A DNA stretch of 64,000 nt, from positions 20,050,146 through 20,114,145 of the forward strand of contig NC_080712.1 of NCBI RefSeq assembly GCF_019097595.1. The letters are read 5' to 3'. The position numbers and the translations under genes were made by a program. Positions within the stretch are counted from its first letter, which is position 1. Each line of letters begins with the position of its first letter. The notes under the pieces were generated by a model. It made no database searches and had not been told where the DNA came from. It saw nothing but the letters and a program-made list of their open reading frames with translations. The DNA is from Hemibagrus wyckioides (taxonomy: Eukaryota; Chordata; Actinopteri; Siluriformes; Bagridae). This document shows positions 47,536 to 60,382 of the stretch, one piece after another.

Positions 47536-49656
47536 GTGAGTATAGAACAGCACACACACACACACACTCACGCTCACATATAAAGGCAAATCCAGCCTCA
47601 ACCACTCACACTTACCTCTCATTGAATTCATACATTGAAAATGTCTACTGATTATATTCCTATCTCACAGATGTAATGATACTTAACTTTTAAGCATGTT
47701 ACATACTGTATACCACAATTTAACACTACTGGCAGACTAGTAATTCACTATATCTTGTGTTTGAGTACATGTCAGTATGTGTAGACCTCAGTGTATTATC
47801 ATTATGTCTGAATGATAGTTAGAATTTAGACTGAATTATAAGACAGACTCGGTTATCTTAGCTAGTACAGATTACACCTGAGCCATCACTAAACAGGTTA
47901 ATTAACTATGAATGTTTGAGGTTATTTTCACATAATGAAGACTGTTTACTTTGAGTGGACTGGGAAAATGAGAGCTCCTCCATTTGTAAGACCTCACAAG
48001 TGAAATCTGGACGGCCCTGTGCTTAGCACATCGACTCATCTGTGCCTACTGAGGCATCTGTGATATCTCATGTAGCAAGAAGAATATGAGGCTGGACTGC
48101 AGCATGTTTTACATTGCATGTGCATTCTGGACACAGCCAAAGCAAGTCTTCACTGCGCCTGGACTAGTATTTCTGTCTTTAATGCCAGTCAGCTGCTCAC
48201 AATAGTGTAGCCAAAATATTATACAGTATTATATAATAAGGTAACTTTGTCCAGTGCTGTGGAGGTTTTTTGTTTGTGTGTAAAAGGGATTTATTTTCAG
48301 AGATTAGTGCTAGTCATCATGTATAAATGAGCTTTTACCCATTTTAGGAACTCATTAAGCAAACTATAGGGGTGCTTGAGATTGTCAAACCATTTTGTAT
48401 GCTGAATCAGTGATACTGTGTGAAATGGACAGAGTACATGTTGAAAGTTTGGACACCCCTGACTGGGTTTTTATGCTTTTCATGATCTTAAAGACCTTCT
48501 GATATAAAGCTTGAAATTCTTAAAATTTCTTTTTCAGACAAATGCAGATAGCAAGGAGTTTTGGGTATTATTTTCAAATAAAAGGTATAAAAGGTTTTAA
48601 AAATATTTCTGGTTTTTATTTTCAGTGTAGGAAATGCAATCAGGGTATGGGGGCATATGTTCAGGACTGCAGTGTTAAACGTTATGTAATTCTATATAAA
48701 TATGCATTATGTATAGTATGGATGTATACACATTATTGTAAAATAAATTGAATAATATAAATAGTAACAAAACTCGTTATGAGTGTGTCCAAATCGTTGA
48801 CTACCTTTTTTATTATTAATTTTTTACAATCCCAAATCTTTAAAGTTATTGTTTATTATTGAGTCCTTGAGCCTATTTAGCTTGTGACTTGAATTGGGTT
48901 TTAATCCAAACCCCAGTATCTTAAAAAGGCATAGGTCAAGTAGGCTCTTTTAGTGGAAAGTCCAAGTGTAAAAAAAGTCTGTGGCACCAATAAATAGCCA
49001 AAATATTATTTTATATTTGAATAGTTGGATTATAGAATAAATCTGTCCTGAGAGGGATTTATTTTATAATGAAATGGGTCCCTGGATGTAAAAGGTTTGA
49101 GAGCCCTGTTTTATATTATGCTGGTGATTGTCCTCTTTGATTGAATAATTTCCCCGTTTAGTCTGTGATTATTCTGATACTCACAGACTCAGTGCATATA
49201 TTTGGATGAGCTGTAACACAAATGTCTGTCAGGGTTCAGCAACTGTGTGTGAAATTTCAACATGATTTCAACACAGTCCATCTGTACTGTCTGCCTGTCA
49301 GTTATTTTGCACATGCATTGGCAGCCCCTTTATGAAGGTAGGGTAATAATGAACAGAAAGCATATCCTCAGTGTGATGGAGCAGGAAGTTTTATGAGAAA
49401 TCTTATGAAACCAGTGGCAGAAAAGACTGACACTCAACCGAAAGTTTTTGTTTAACCATGACTCATAATACCTTATACTCTTATAACTTTGAGAAAATTA
49501 TATGTGCATTATAAAGAATCCTAAGATTTGAAGGGTTTGAAAATGGATACTGCGTTTCCTCTGCTTCCGCTTGACATGTGAAATGTCCTACCCACAAAAA
49601 AAACAAACAAAAAAAAAAACACAGAACAAATTGCTGGACAAATACACATTTGGATG
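47536..49656. other. Unassigned intron 2 DNA
   Basis: It starts with a short CA run at about 47552-47567. Nothing else was recognised. Confidence 0.5.
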
Positions 49657-50012
49657 TACACTGACCAGGCATAACATTATGACCACCTGCCTAATATTGT
49701 GTTGGTCTCCCTTTTGCTGCCAAAACAGCTCTGACCTGTCATGCACTGTGTATTCTGGTTCACCACTGTTCTTTCCTTGGACCACTTTTGATAGCTCTGA
49801 TCCAGCCGTCTAGCCATCACAGTTTGGGTCGTGTCAAACTGAAATCCTTACGCTTGCCCATTTTTCCTGCTTCTAACACATCAACTTTGAGGACAAAATG
49901 TTCACTTGCTGCCTGATATATCCCACCCACTAACAGGTGCCATGATGAGGAGATCATCAGTGTTACTCACTTCACCTCTCACTGTTCATAATGTTATGCC
50001 TGATCGGTGTAT
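49657..50012 (-). mobile_element. Group-A Tc1-like deletion derivative, 356 bp
   Basis: A complete element with ends TACACTGACCAGGCATAAC and TAATGTTATGCCTGATCGG. Compared with 27950-28477 it has lost most of the second helix-turn-helix coding stretch and part of the first (the jump at about 49757 from GTGTATTCTG to GTTCACCACTG, and at about 49794). The YTVHD-to-end junction is the same as in the other copies. Confidence 0.78.
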
Positions 50013-50270
50013 GCTGGTAATTAGGTGTGTGCCATAGCCTACTTTGTGGGTGTTGTGTGTGCAGACTTTTAATCCAACTGAACAGATACATAAAAAGCTA
50101 ACTGTACATATTTAATCAGTGTTTGGGGATGAGGTTTGTAATTTTGCTAAGATGTGTGTAAAATGCAATCTGTGGAACAAAAGGCTGCACCCACACCAGT
50201 ACTCTCTGGATCATGATGATACATGATGATACATGATGATGTAGTGTACTGCATACGTGCATGTTTATAA
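50013..50270. other. Short unassigned spacer
   Basis: It includes a threefold direct repeat ATGATGATAC at about 50213-50242 and nothing else identifiable. Confidence 0.5.
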
Positions 50271-50600
50271 AGGGAGGGGAATTGTAGAGAGGTTTAGATG
50301 GATATGCAGTCTGTAGGGTTAGAAGCAGGAACAGTGAGCAAGCATAAAGACCTAAGTGACTTTGACAAGGGCCAAGTTAGATAACTGGGTTCCAAGCTAG
50401 CAGGTCTTATGGGGTGTTCCTGGTATGCAGTGGTTAGTACCTACCAAAAGTGGTCCAAAGCAGGCCGACTGGTGAGCCGGAGACAGGGTCCTGGGTGCTC
50501 AAGGCTCGTTAATGTGCATTGGGTTTAGTTCAATCCCACAGATGAGCTACTGTATCACAAATTACTAAAAAAGTGTTATCCACACTGCTGCTTAGGATGT
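50271..50600 (+). pseudogene. Tc1-like transposase 5' fragment (group E)
   Basis: On the + strand worn N-terminal transposase sequence can be read: KHKDLSDFDKGQ, then LMGCSWYAVVSTYQKWSKAG, a GCSR hinge and a damaged second helix (PTDELLYHKLLKK). It is similar to the copy at 63422-64000. A premature stop lies after FDKGQVR. No terminal repeats were seen. Confidence 0.65.
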
Positions 50601-51734
50601 TTTGAGTGAATTTGTGAGTGATTACACTACGCTCAGACATTCTCCTGATGCAGTTTTGAGGTTAGAGTCTAGGTGATTGCAGTGTCTCCATTCAGAACTG
50701 TAAATAAAGTGCTGTTGATTTCAGGTATATATGTGCTGTAAGCTGTTTTATTAACCTGATGTCATGTGCGTCATTATATAATCTGCACAAGTCATATATA
50801 GCACATGGGCATGTATGTGTTTGTGTTTGTATTCTAGAGGATATGGAAAATGAGTTAGAGGTCCCTGCATCCTCCTTCACAACCTTCAAGCTGACCTTTT
50901 GTTTAAGAGAGGGCTATTTCAATTACGGGCTTGGCCATCTCTCAGCTGTAATGTAATTGAGGGAGTGGGAGTATTGTGCTGGAGCTGTGGCAGCACTGCA
51001 AGCATTATACTCCTGACTGTGGATCCAGCTGGAGCGCTTTATCACACCCATAAATCATCTCCCAATCTTCTACCACTCTGTCCCTCCTGCTATTGCACAC
51101 TGACCACTAAAGAAACAGAACACTGGTGATATATTGGTGATATATGGTGATGTGGGGACACTTTCATTCTTTTCTGACCTTATCTACAGACGTTCCTAGC
51201 CGCCTGTGGCCTGCCACATGATAATCTTTAGGATGGCAAACAGTAAACAAATAAATTAGTGAAATAAACAAACCCCAACACACACACACACACTATACAT
51301 GCAACACAGCATCATATGGCGAGCTCTTCACCATATTCCCCATCTCCAGCACTCCTAATGAATCCTGCATTTATGGACAATGCAGCCCATGCTTCTAATT
51401 AGAAGAAAGGTCTGTTAGCTAGCAGGTGATGAATGCTAGAGTCTCTTCCAGAGAACTGGTCAGCTAATCTCCACCTATGTCTTTACTACCATGGGACCGG
51501 TTGATTTACACGGTTGACTTTTTTAAACAAATGACCAGCTGGTAAAAGTATTCTGTCCACTGCAGCCAGGCCTTCAGTAACATAGTGACAGCAAGTTATG
51601 TACACACACACATACATACATACTTGCACACACTAAGTGTGACTCAGAATCAGTTTATTTGCCATACAAGGAATTTGTCTTATGCATGCATATACTGTAT
51701 AACAAGAAATATCTTGTGGAACTCAGGCCACATA

Positions 51735-51785
51735 GAATTCAGAGTGCTTTGAGAGCAAAAGGAGGTCCTACCCAGTGTTAGTGTA
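51735..51785 (+). repeat. Group-C transposase 3' fragment
   Basis: GAGAGCAAAAGGAGGTCCTA followed by CCCAGTGTTAGTGTAGTGTT matches the extreme 3' end of group-C Tc1-like transposases as I remember them. It is only about 50 bp long. Confidence 0.45.
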
Positions 51786-52838
51786 GTGTTATAGTGTAAT
51801 AAAATGCTTGGTTAGTGTATTTGTACAGTGAAATCTGGTTCTGCAGTTCAGGTTTAAATGCAAAGTGTCCATTGTGGTTGATGAGAGCTCCAAGGAAGCG
51901 TTAACAGTGGGTTTTCACTTTGAAAGTGGAAATGATCTGCAACCAGAAGTTAATTTCATATACGACAAAACCTTTTCTATTCATGTGAACAAAGCTTTTT
52001 CATCAGTCAGATTTAGTTTTTTTTCTGCTGTCTGTTGTTAAAGGAGAAAGCCGTAGCGGGAAATGATACTATACTACATGGTTTTACATTCCCCTCTTCT
52101 GCTATGCTATAACCCTCAAGGATAACAATATGTAATTGTATTGAGATATGATTGTATTACATTTCATTAATAAAATGCATTGTACGTGATTATTTAAACA
52201 TCAATCAAGAAAGTGTTATGGGACGGCCACAACACATTATTATGTATTTGTATATCTGAACTATGTTTAAAGCCACCTGTGCTGCTGACTCCTGGCTTCC
52301 CCCATTTTCATTTAGGCACCTAACCTTCACATGTTATTACAGCTAAAGCATGTCTTAGAGACAAAACCGTTTCAATTAAAAAAGTAAAACCACTGGGAAA
52401 GGTGGAAAGGATGTGTTTCTTCATTATGGGAGTAAAGCTCTGAGCTGCACACTTCCTCCCTCCTCATCACACCCTCTCAGCTACTCTCTTTCACTCACCC
52501 TCTATCTGCCTCTGCCTCTCACACAGTCCAGGACAGAGGTGGGACTCCACTGCATACTGTGTGTGTGTGTGTATGAGTGAGTGAGTGAGAAGCAGCATGA
52601 GGGATGTGTGACTCTCTGCTTCTCGTTCCACAGAATGCTGCTGTTCAGCCCAACACCTTTCTCTCCTACTGTGATCTGAGCTACTTTACAAATGCTACTC
52701 TTTACATACTTCATACACACTGAGGCACTGTGACTGCAATAATCATACACATACTATCAGAAGCAGCAATATGTGGGTGTTTTTGTTTACATAATTGATG
52801 TAACTGTTAGCGTCTATAGGTACTCTGTGGACTTATGT

Positions 52839-52862
52839 GCGTGTGTGTGTGTGTGTGTGTGT
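52839..52862. repeat. (TG)n microsatellite
   Basis: TG run of about 24 bp. Confidence 0.9.
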
Positions 52863-54544
52863 GAGAGAGTGTGTGGGTGGATGGATTCATGCCCTCGATC
52901 AGGGTTCTTCTGCAGCTTAAAATTGCAATGAACATCCGTGTACGGCGAGCCTGGCCAGTAACCATAGAAACAGCGGTTTACCTTTGCTCCTGCGTGCGTT
53001 GTGCAGGAGAGCCAAGCTGTTTAGATTCACAGAGAAGTTGAGGGCTCTCTTCCTGCCTCCTCCCTCCAGCCTTAAAGCTTCCTTTTGCAATGGGCAAAAG
53101 ACAAGAAAGCTGAGTGTAACCTACTCTGGTCTGGACGGATAGATAAGGGCATTAAGCTGTGCATCCATAGTGACATTGGGGCAAGTAAAGACTTCAGAAA
53201 TCAATTGCCCTCGGACAAGCCTCCCTCCTTCGTTCGTTTGAATTGCTTGATGACTTTGTGGGCTGTGAAAGATCAAGTGTTTCCTGAGGGAGTTAATTTA
53301 ATTATAAAATCTATCTAAATCCACCTATCATAATTTAACGTTGTTAAAAAGAGATCTCTTTCTGCTCAGCCCATGCTGAATCGACTGTCTGAATGCATGT
53401 CCTTTGTTTTTGTTGTCATCATATGTATATTTCTCTTATGATGTTACGTTTCATACAACATGTCACTTCGTGAACGGATGTGCATTTACTGTATGTATCA
53501 GTCACACACAGTAATAACCAGCATGTGGCTGGACAGGTGTTAATATAAAGGTCATGCAGGCGGAATGTCACCTGTGACTGAAAAGCAAACGTTTTTTAAC
53601 TGTTTACTGTAAAAGTCTAAGATGGCTGAGCTCAGTTGTCCTGCTGTCTGTGGTACTAAAACATTAGCACACCTAAATGAGACTTTAGCTTTGTCACAAA
53701 GGATTACAGACCGGTTGGCCTGGCCCACAAATGTGATTTATCTCTGTGTGCGTGTGTGGGGGTGGAAGTGATGAGAATAACAGCCAACAGGAAAACAGCC
53801 TTGGACCTGTTGGAGAGCTGCTGGTCTGAATTCAGATGGGCTCTTTATATGTGAATGCTATGTTCAAGATTTAAGCCATGCAGTCTGTTCCCGGATCTGC
53901 GTACAACGGCACTGGCACTGTGAATTTCATGTTTCCATTGTTTGTTATCCAAAGATAAATGAGAAAACTTTCACTCTATACAGTTTACTAGGAAACACAT
54001 GTTGGGCTTTATTAAGGCCAGTTTTAATGATTTGTTCCTGTTTTTTTAAACATGGACAGAAAAACCTGAGACATTGGAAACATCGGAAAATGTTTGGCAA
54101 CGCGAGAATAACATGATGTCTCAGCTCAAAGGAAGCATGACTAAACTTCAGCTGCAGTCTGGCATGACAACAGGGCATGTACAAATAGACTGATGTCAGT
54201 CTCAGATGTCAGTCACACAATGTCTGTGAGAGAAAAGCTAAAAAATATCTTATAATTACTAGCAATATGATGATGCTTTCGCTGAGATGCTGCCGTACAA
54301 ACTCTATGCTTTCTAAATCTCTAAGGTGTGTAATTGAGTTTTCAGTGTCTTCAGTGTTTTCTATAAAAGCACCTTATGATCATATCTAAATTGGAAAGTA
54401 TTTAAGGTTGTCATCCTCAGTGAGAAGATACAGATAACCCCAGAAAGGTAATATGCAACTTTTGGGGTTTAAAATCATTCTGCAAAATGATGTTTTGTAA
54501 TAATGAATTAGGTGTAATTTAATTCTTTAACAGTCATTCACACC

Positions 54545-54710
54545 TAGGGGTATGTTAAAGGAGGAGGGAGAACACCTAAGATCTCAAAAGAAACCCACAT
54601 GAACATAGGGGGAGCATGCAAAATTTCACACAGACAATAAACAAGCTCAGGATTGAACTAGAGACCCTGGAGCTGTGAAGAGGCAACACTACCTGCAACA
54701 CCTTTAATGA
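54545..54710 (-). repeat. SINE-like remnant, reverse orientation
   Basis: Antisense SINE-body phrases occur: AGGAGGGAGAACACC, AAAAGAAACCCACATGAACA, GGGGGAGCATGCAAAATTTC, CAAGCTCAGGATTGAACTAG (reversed box B region) and GAGCTGTGAAGAGGCAACAC. It directly precedes a group-A end. Confidence 0.65.
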
Positions 54711-54833
54711 TACACCAATCAGGCATAACATTATTACCACCTGCCTAATATTGTGCTTCTCTCCTGTTTTGCTGCCAAAACAGCCCTGACTCATCATGCA
54801 CTGTGTACTCTCTCTGACACCTTTCTATCAGAA
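54711..54833 (-). mobile_element. Group-A element, truncated left part
   Basis: TACACCAATCAGGCATAACA opens a copy that follows the other group-A elements through CACCTTTCTATCAGAA and then stops abruptly. It runs into AGAATAGAATAG and the duplicated segment that begins at 54846. Confidence 0.75.
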
Positions 54834-54845
54834 TAGAATAGAATA

Positions 54846-55692
54846 GTATATACTGGTTTTTATGTCTCCCTCTTGTTCCATTTGGAGGCTGTAAAACTCA
54901 TGTTGGTGATATTAGGACTATAAAATCCAGACAGATTCTATTGCATAACTCAGCCTTGCAGATATAGAACAGCTTCCATGAGTTTTTCTTTGGCTATTCC
55001 TAATCAAGAATGACTACAGATGTATCCTCTCTAAATGTATATTTGATAATGTGTGATAACTCCACTTCCCAGTAAGCTGTTAGCAATTTTAGCATTTTGT
55101 TTATTCCATCTTTATGATGCGTGTACATTGAGCAAATGAGTTTTTGTCCTAGCCACATAAAGTGCAAAGTGTGCAACTAGGTGCAAACAGTGCAGAGAAT
55201 GTCATTGTAGATGCTTCACACTGAATCAATTACACTGACCAGGCATAACATTATGACCACCTGCCTAATATTGTGCTGGTCCCCCTTTTGCTGCCAAAAC
55301 GGCCCTGACCCGTCATGCACTGTGTATTCTGACACCTTTCTATCAGAACCAGCATTAACTTCTTCAGCAATTTGATCAACAGTAGCTCGTCTGTTGGATC
55401 GGATCACACGGGCCAGCCTTCATTCCCCACGTGGATCAATGAGTCTTGGCTGCCCATGACCCTGTCGCCGGTCCACCACTGTTCCTTCCTTGGACCACTT
55501 TTGATAGATACTGAGCACTGCAGACCGGGAACACCCCACAAGAGCTGCAGTTTTGGAGATGCACTGATCCAGTCGTCTAGACATCACAATTTGGCCCTTC
55601 AGCAAACTCGCTCAAGTCCTTACGCTTGCCCATTTTTCCTGCTTCTAACACATCAACTTTGAGGACAAATTGTTCACTTGCTGCCTAATATA
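54846..55692. repeat. Duplicated segment, copy 1
   Basis: From TAGTATATACTGGTTTTTAT this segment matches 59986 onward almost base for base for about 270 bp (TGTCTCCCTCTTGTTCCATT, CCAGACAGATTCTATTGC, CTCTAAATGTATATTTGATA, TGATGCGTGTACATTGAGCA). After a diverged patch the match resumes with GAGAATGTCATTGTAGATGC before a group-A element. The match ends inside that element at CTGCCTAATATAT. Confidence 0.8.
55231..55692 (-). mobile_element. Group-A Tc1-like derivative, right end missing
   Basis: It starts TACACTGACCAGGCATAAC. The minus strand carries the same N-terminal DNA-binding region as 27950-28477. This includes [20 protein letters not shown], a complete [16 protein letters not shown] hinge and [20 protein letters not shown], then YTVHD and the common junction. 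A small frameshift lies near 55600 (CCCTTCAGCAAACTC). The right terminal repeat is absent: the sequence breaks at 55692. Confidence 0.78.
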
Positions 55693-58600
55693 TTTTCTTG
55701 AAGGGTGCCTATAATATATAGTTGCATATACCTAGCTGAAAATAGAAATTGTGACTTTTTTAATGAAGCAAACCCAAGCATTTCTGCTTTTGTCTCTGAC
55801 TGATGTAAGAAGAATGTGTGTGCTCCGGGAGTCACCTGTGAGAAAGTGTGTGAAGTCTTAAGACAGCAGCACTTAGAGCTCGTATATTCCAGGTGTGGAT
55901 CTGTTTGTATATGTGTCTTATCTAACACACCATTAAGCTCCATAGCAGGAAAAGGGGTAGAGGGGCTGAAATGACTGTGCATTAGTAATTACAAGCTCCA
56001 ATAGAGGATATTTCTAATCCTTCACTATTGTAAACTAATCAACAGGGGGTTCTGCTGTTGTCACTGGTGCTGCAGGAGAAATTCAACAAAACAACATTAG
56101 CAGCAATAAAAAATGCATTCCATTTGGGCAAAGGCTTTCTTTGTCAATTGACATATAATTTGACTGTCATTGTTTGGCTTACAACGTGAATTTCTTTTTC
56201 TGACACTTGTAGAAAAGGCAGATCCTCGTGAGTCTTCATTACTCTTTTGTGTGATTAGTTTTTAAGCTGCAGTCGGCTGTATTAAAATCAGCTTCTATTT
56301 GAATATGATGTGCATGAATACTAATTGAGTCATTTGAAGCGCTGGGTTTAAATTGCAGAATACTTGTATGAGGCCGTGGGAGGATAACAGAAGTGGCTGG
56401 CCAGTGACAAGATCAGATTTGCATAATTCAATATCCATTTGTTTTTTTTCTTGAAGAACACATTTTCAGGCAGAAAAACAAACCCTGTGTTTGAGGAGAA
56501 ATGAGCAGGATGCTCTAAGATGGAGCACTATCAGAAGAAACACTACTTCTTCTGGTTCTGATCGGTCACACTGTTATAATGTATATGTTGTATATCCTCA
56601 TTAGCTAAGGTCAGTAGAAGTTCACTAGCCTTCGTAGTTCAGTTAAAGATTCTCGTAACCCTCCGTATTGTCCAGTTTTCCATATTTCGGCCGATTCTCA
56701 CGTATATTAAGTGTATTAACAATTGAGAGTGGCCAACCCAAATTCACTTCAATTCAGCATCAACTCTATTCAGTTCAGCTGAATTTCAAATGCAAGTGAA
56801 AACTCCCTGAGGTAACATAAAGAAGAGGAACCAGGCTCAATAGGGAACTGATGCTTTCCTGAGATTATACCAGGTTGCGAGATTATGACTCATTACTCTT
56901 CCACAATTATAGTGTACTTAGATATACAGTATTAAGTATACTGAAAGGATGTTCAGTGTGAGCATCAAGGTCTTTAAAATTAAAGCAGCATTATCATTTA
57001 TTATAATAGCACTTGGGTACAAGCCTAACGAATACAGACGAGATAATCCCCTGAAGAAAGGGTGAGACTTGGGCATAAAATTTTGGGAAGTGCAGAGCCA
57101 TGGCAGCAGAAAGTGAGTCATAAATGCAGAAGTGTCAAGCAAAATCATAGCACCAGGATAAATCAGGCAGGTCCCCAGTAGCCACAGTAGCGAAAGTACT
57201 TCTGGATTCCACAGGATTTAGATTCTTCTAAGATCACTAACTGAACCCATGCCTCATGATCCTTTAGAGAAATTCTCTTGTTTGAAACTGGTCATTGTAT
57301 ACGGTCAGATTTAAGCCATCCAAGACAGGCCACATTTTTGAGTGTAGTGGTACTTTAATTTGAGTTAGAAGAACTACACCATTCTAGCATTTAGGATTTC
57401 ACTAGGCGAACGAGAGAGAAAGCAACTCTGCAGTTAGTGCCATTCTCCTCGTGTTAATGCTGCCAGAATCTTCTCTATACTGACATATGAGAAAGTCTGC
57501 ATATTCATTTGTATTGCACTAATCTGTCAGTCCAGTCAATGGCTATTGAACCCTATATTGATTGCAGTGCCATTCTCTCTGAGAAAGGCTTGTTTGTGTC
57601 TGTGTGGATATAGGTGGTTCAGTATACTCTTGGCTGTGGCTGTTGTCACACACAGCATCCCTCTCCAACACTCCAGCCTTCCCACTGGTGTGATTGCAAT
57701 GGGTGTTACTGCTGAATTCGCAGTACTTCAGTTGCGTTAGACTTACGGAGCATTAAAATAGCTAGTGGGCTAAACATAAACTGTATATACTAAACTGCAA
57801 AAAAAATTTCATTAAAGATTGAAATATAGCTTGTGAATGCTTTCTTTGCATACTTTATTCATGCAGGTTCAGCCTACTGTGGCTACTTATGTGTCGACTG
57901 CCATTCTGTAACAGCATAGAAAAACCGCTAAGATGGATGAGGTGAAGCATGATGGGGTTTAGGGTGGTTAAAGACTTAAGAAACGTGTCACTTCAAGGTG
58001 TGTGTTAAGACTAGGAAAGCAGCTGGCACTCATGCAGTCAGTCAGCTGCTCAGATTCACATTAAACCTCAGAGCTTTTGTACACAGAAGGTAAAAACCAC
58101 TTGGCTCGGATTTCTCATCCTGGAGTTACAGACAGGTTTTGCTTTGGGCATAAACCCGGATTTTTCTGTTTATGGGATGCTTCAGGGGCAGGGCAGGTGA
58201 GACTGTATACTGATCACCCAGACGTGGAAAAGCAGATCCTGTCCATTACTGCCACATTAAAGATGAATCGTTTCTTAAATGTCAACATTCCAAAACCTGC
58301 TATAAGTCTATAAAGCTTCTGTTGATGTTGAAATTCATGGAACATCATCTATTATCTCCATTAGAACCTTTGTGAAGCCTCAGTCCTATTCAACTGTACA
58401 CTCACTAATATCATATTTAAGGATTAGCAGCATGCCGGTCAGGCTGACATCCAGAGTACTCTACAAATAAATATCTTTCAGTTGAAGCCAATTTATTCAA
58501 AGCACTTTAGGTATCAGACTGATTGGTTGCTCAGTGATTTTTTTTTTTCCTCCCAAGAGCATTGCCTGCCTTCTCATGCAGCAGAATAATACAAAGCAAA

Positions 58601-58917
58601 GCAAAGAAAAGCGCTGGTCTTAAATACACTTTCTGTTGTTGTTTCTGCCAAGTTCATCCTGCCATTAGTTAACATTTTCTTCCTGTTAGGAATTAAGCAT
58701 ACCGAGTACCTCATTAGCTGTATTCTTTTTGATTTTTGCTGTTCGTATTCTGTGACTGTAAATCATAATCTGTGACCTTTGTGGTCGATTCTGTAGATAC
58801 AAACGAACAGTTTGCTAATTGCAGTTTGATAGACTTTCTTTGCGGACACAGCATCCCGACCTACTGGGAAATTATAAAACCCTCTTCTGTAAACAAAATA
58901 ATTACATTATGTATGTT
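55693..58917. other. Unassigned intron 2 DNA
   Basis: About 3.2 kb with no recognisable transposon, SINE or exon. Confidence 0.5.
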
Positions 58918-59175
58918 ATTAGGGGGCATGGTGGTTAGCGGTTTGTCTCATATCACTGGGGTTGAGGGTTTGGTTCCCGCCTCCACCTTGTGTGAGTTTG
59001 CATATTCTCCCTGTGCTTTGTGGGTTTCCTCCCCAGTCCAAAGCCATCCAACTGCAGGCTATTTGGCATCTCAAAATGTCTATAGTGCGTGAATGAGTGT
59101 GTGTAAGACCATGCCCCGTGATGGATTGGCGCTTCATCCAGTGTCCCCCCCGTCTTGTCCCCAAATGGATGAATG
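58918..59175 (+). repeat. tRNA-type SINE
   Basis: GGGGGCATGGTGGTTAGCGG opens a tRNA-like head with box B-like GGTTTGGTTCCCGCC. The body (GAGTTTGCATATTCTCCCTG, TGCTTTGTGGGTTTCCTCCC, GTGATGGATTGGCGCTTCAT) and tail CAAATGGATGAATG follow. Second-best SINE copy in the window. Confidence 0.75.
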
Positions 59176-59985
59176 TTATTATGTGAATTTATATTTATGC
59201 TTCACATCGAAGCAATTTTGGTATTAATTCCTCACTGTGTGTGCAAACCTCCGAATGTGGCCCATGAAGTGTTAATATCAGACGTTTTTATCAGTCTAGT
59301 TGTATAGTAGTTGTGCTCGGTCTTTAGTTCATGCCTTCTATGTCACTTAAATTCTGCAAATATTTTTGAGACAAATTGGATTGTAAGGGTTAAATAAGTG
59401 AAATATAATTTTGCTCAGGAAGTGAGTGCATGGTCTGCTGAAAGCTCTAATGGAGTTGCCTCAGCATTCCTTAGTTTTGCAGGATGCAACTAAAAAACAA
59501 AACAAAAACAAAACAATGGTGGTGTCATTACATTGATGGATGCCCCTGCAGCATTGAAAAACAAAGATCTGCCTATTGGGCACTTACAATTAATAATTAA
59601 ACCATATATTTCCACTTGTCATTGACACAAGGGTAGACGATATTCAGCACATTTAACTGTATAGATATGTATATTGATTTACTTTAATGGTCTGTTGTAT
59701 GGGCAAACTGTATTCTCAAATATTCCCAAATGAGTGATGTTGCATCTCTCAGATGGTGTGTGTGTGTCATCCTGTGTTCCTGTGCTCTTGACAGAAAACA
59801 AGCTCTTTTCCTTCTGGATCTCAGTCCTTCCAGCACCCACACCCTGAACATAGAGCTACATATTTGGACATCTTTTCACTCAGGTCTTTTGATGGATGGA
59901 GCATCACCTTACTGCGCGTTTGAAAGGCCGTTTTGGCTACTCATCACTTGCAAAGTAATTGCTCATGCAAGGTCTTGTGCTATGA
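59176..59985. other. Unassigned intron 2 DNA
   Basis: Nothing was recognised. The 111-codon + frame at 59730-60065 has no domain and reads into the duplicated segment. Confidence 0.5.
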
Positions 59986-60382
59986 TAGTATATACTGGTT
60001 TTTATGTCTCCCTCTTGTTCCATTTGGAGGCTGTAAAACCCATGTTGGTGATATTAGGACTGTAAAATCCAGACAGATTCTATTGCATAACCCAGCCTTG
60101 CAGATATAGAACAGCTTCCATGAGTTTTTCTTTGGATATTCCTAATCAAGAATGACTACAGATGTATCCTCTCTAAATGTATATTTGATAATATACATAT
60201 ATATATTTGTCCACCTCCCAGTAAGCTGTTAGTAATTTTAGCATTTTGTTTATTCCATCTTTATGATGCGTGTACATTGAGCAAATGACGTGTAATATTA
60301 GGAATAATAATACTCTTCAGACAAAGCCTGATCAGAGAATGTCATTGTAGATGCTTCACACTGAATCACACTTTTTATCAAT

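Larger units (their letters stand above)
50601..54544. other. Unassigned intron 2 DNA
   Basis: It includes a TG run at 52839-52862, a short group-C-like 3' fragment at about 51735-51785 (GAGAGCAAAAGGAGGTCCTA), and a stretch at 51645-51690 (AATCAGTTTATTTGCC) that looks like part of a common fish repeat. No exon was recognised. Confidence 0.5.

Noticed and set aside
47316..47567. Minus-strand frame overlapping kcnma1 exon 2
   Set aside because: It is antisense to a confirmed coding exon and shows no independent evidence.
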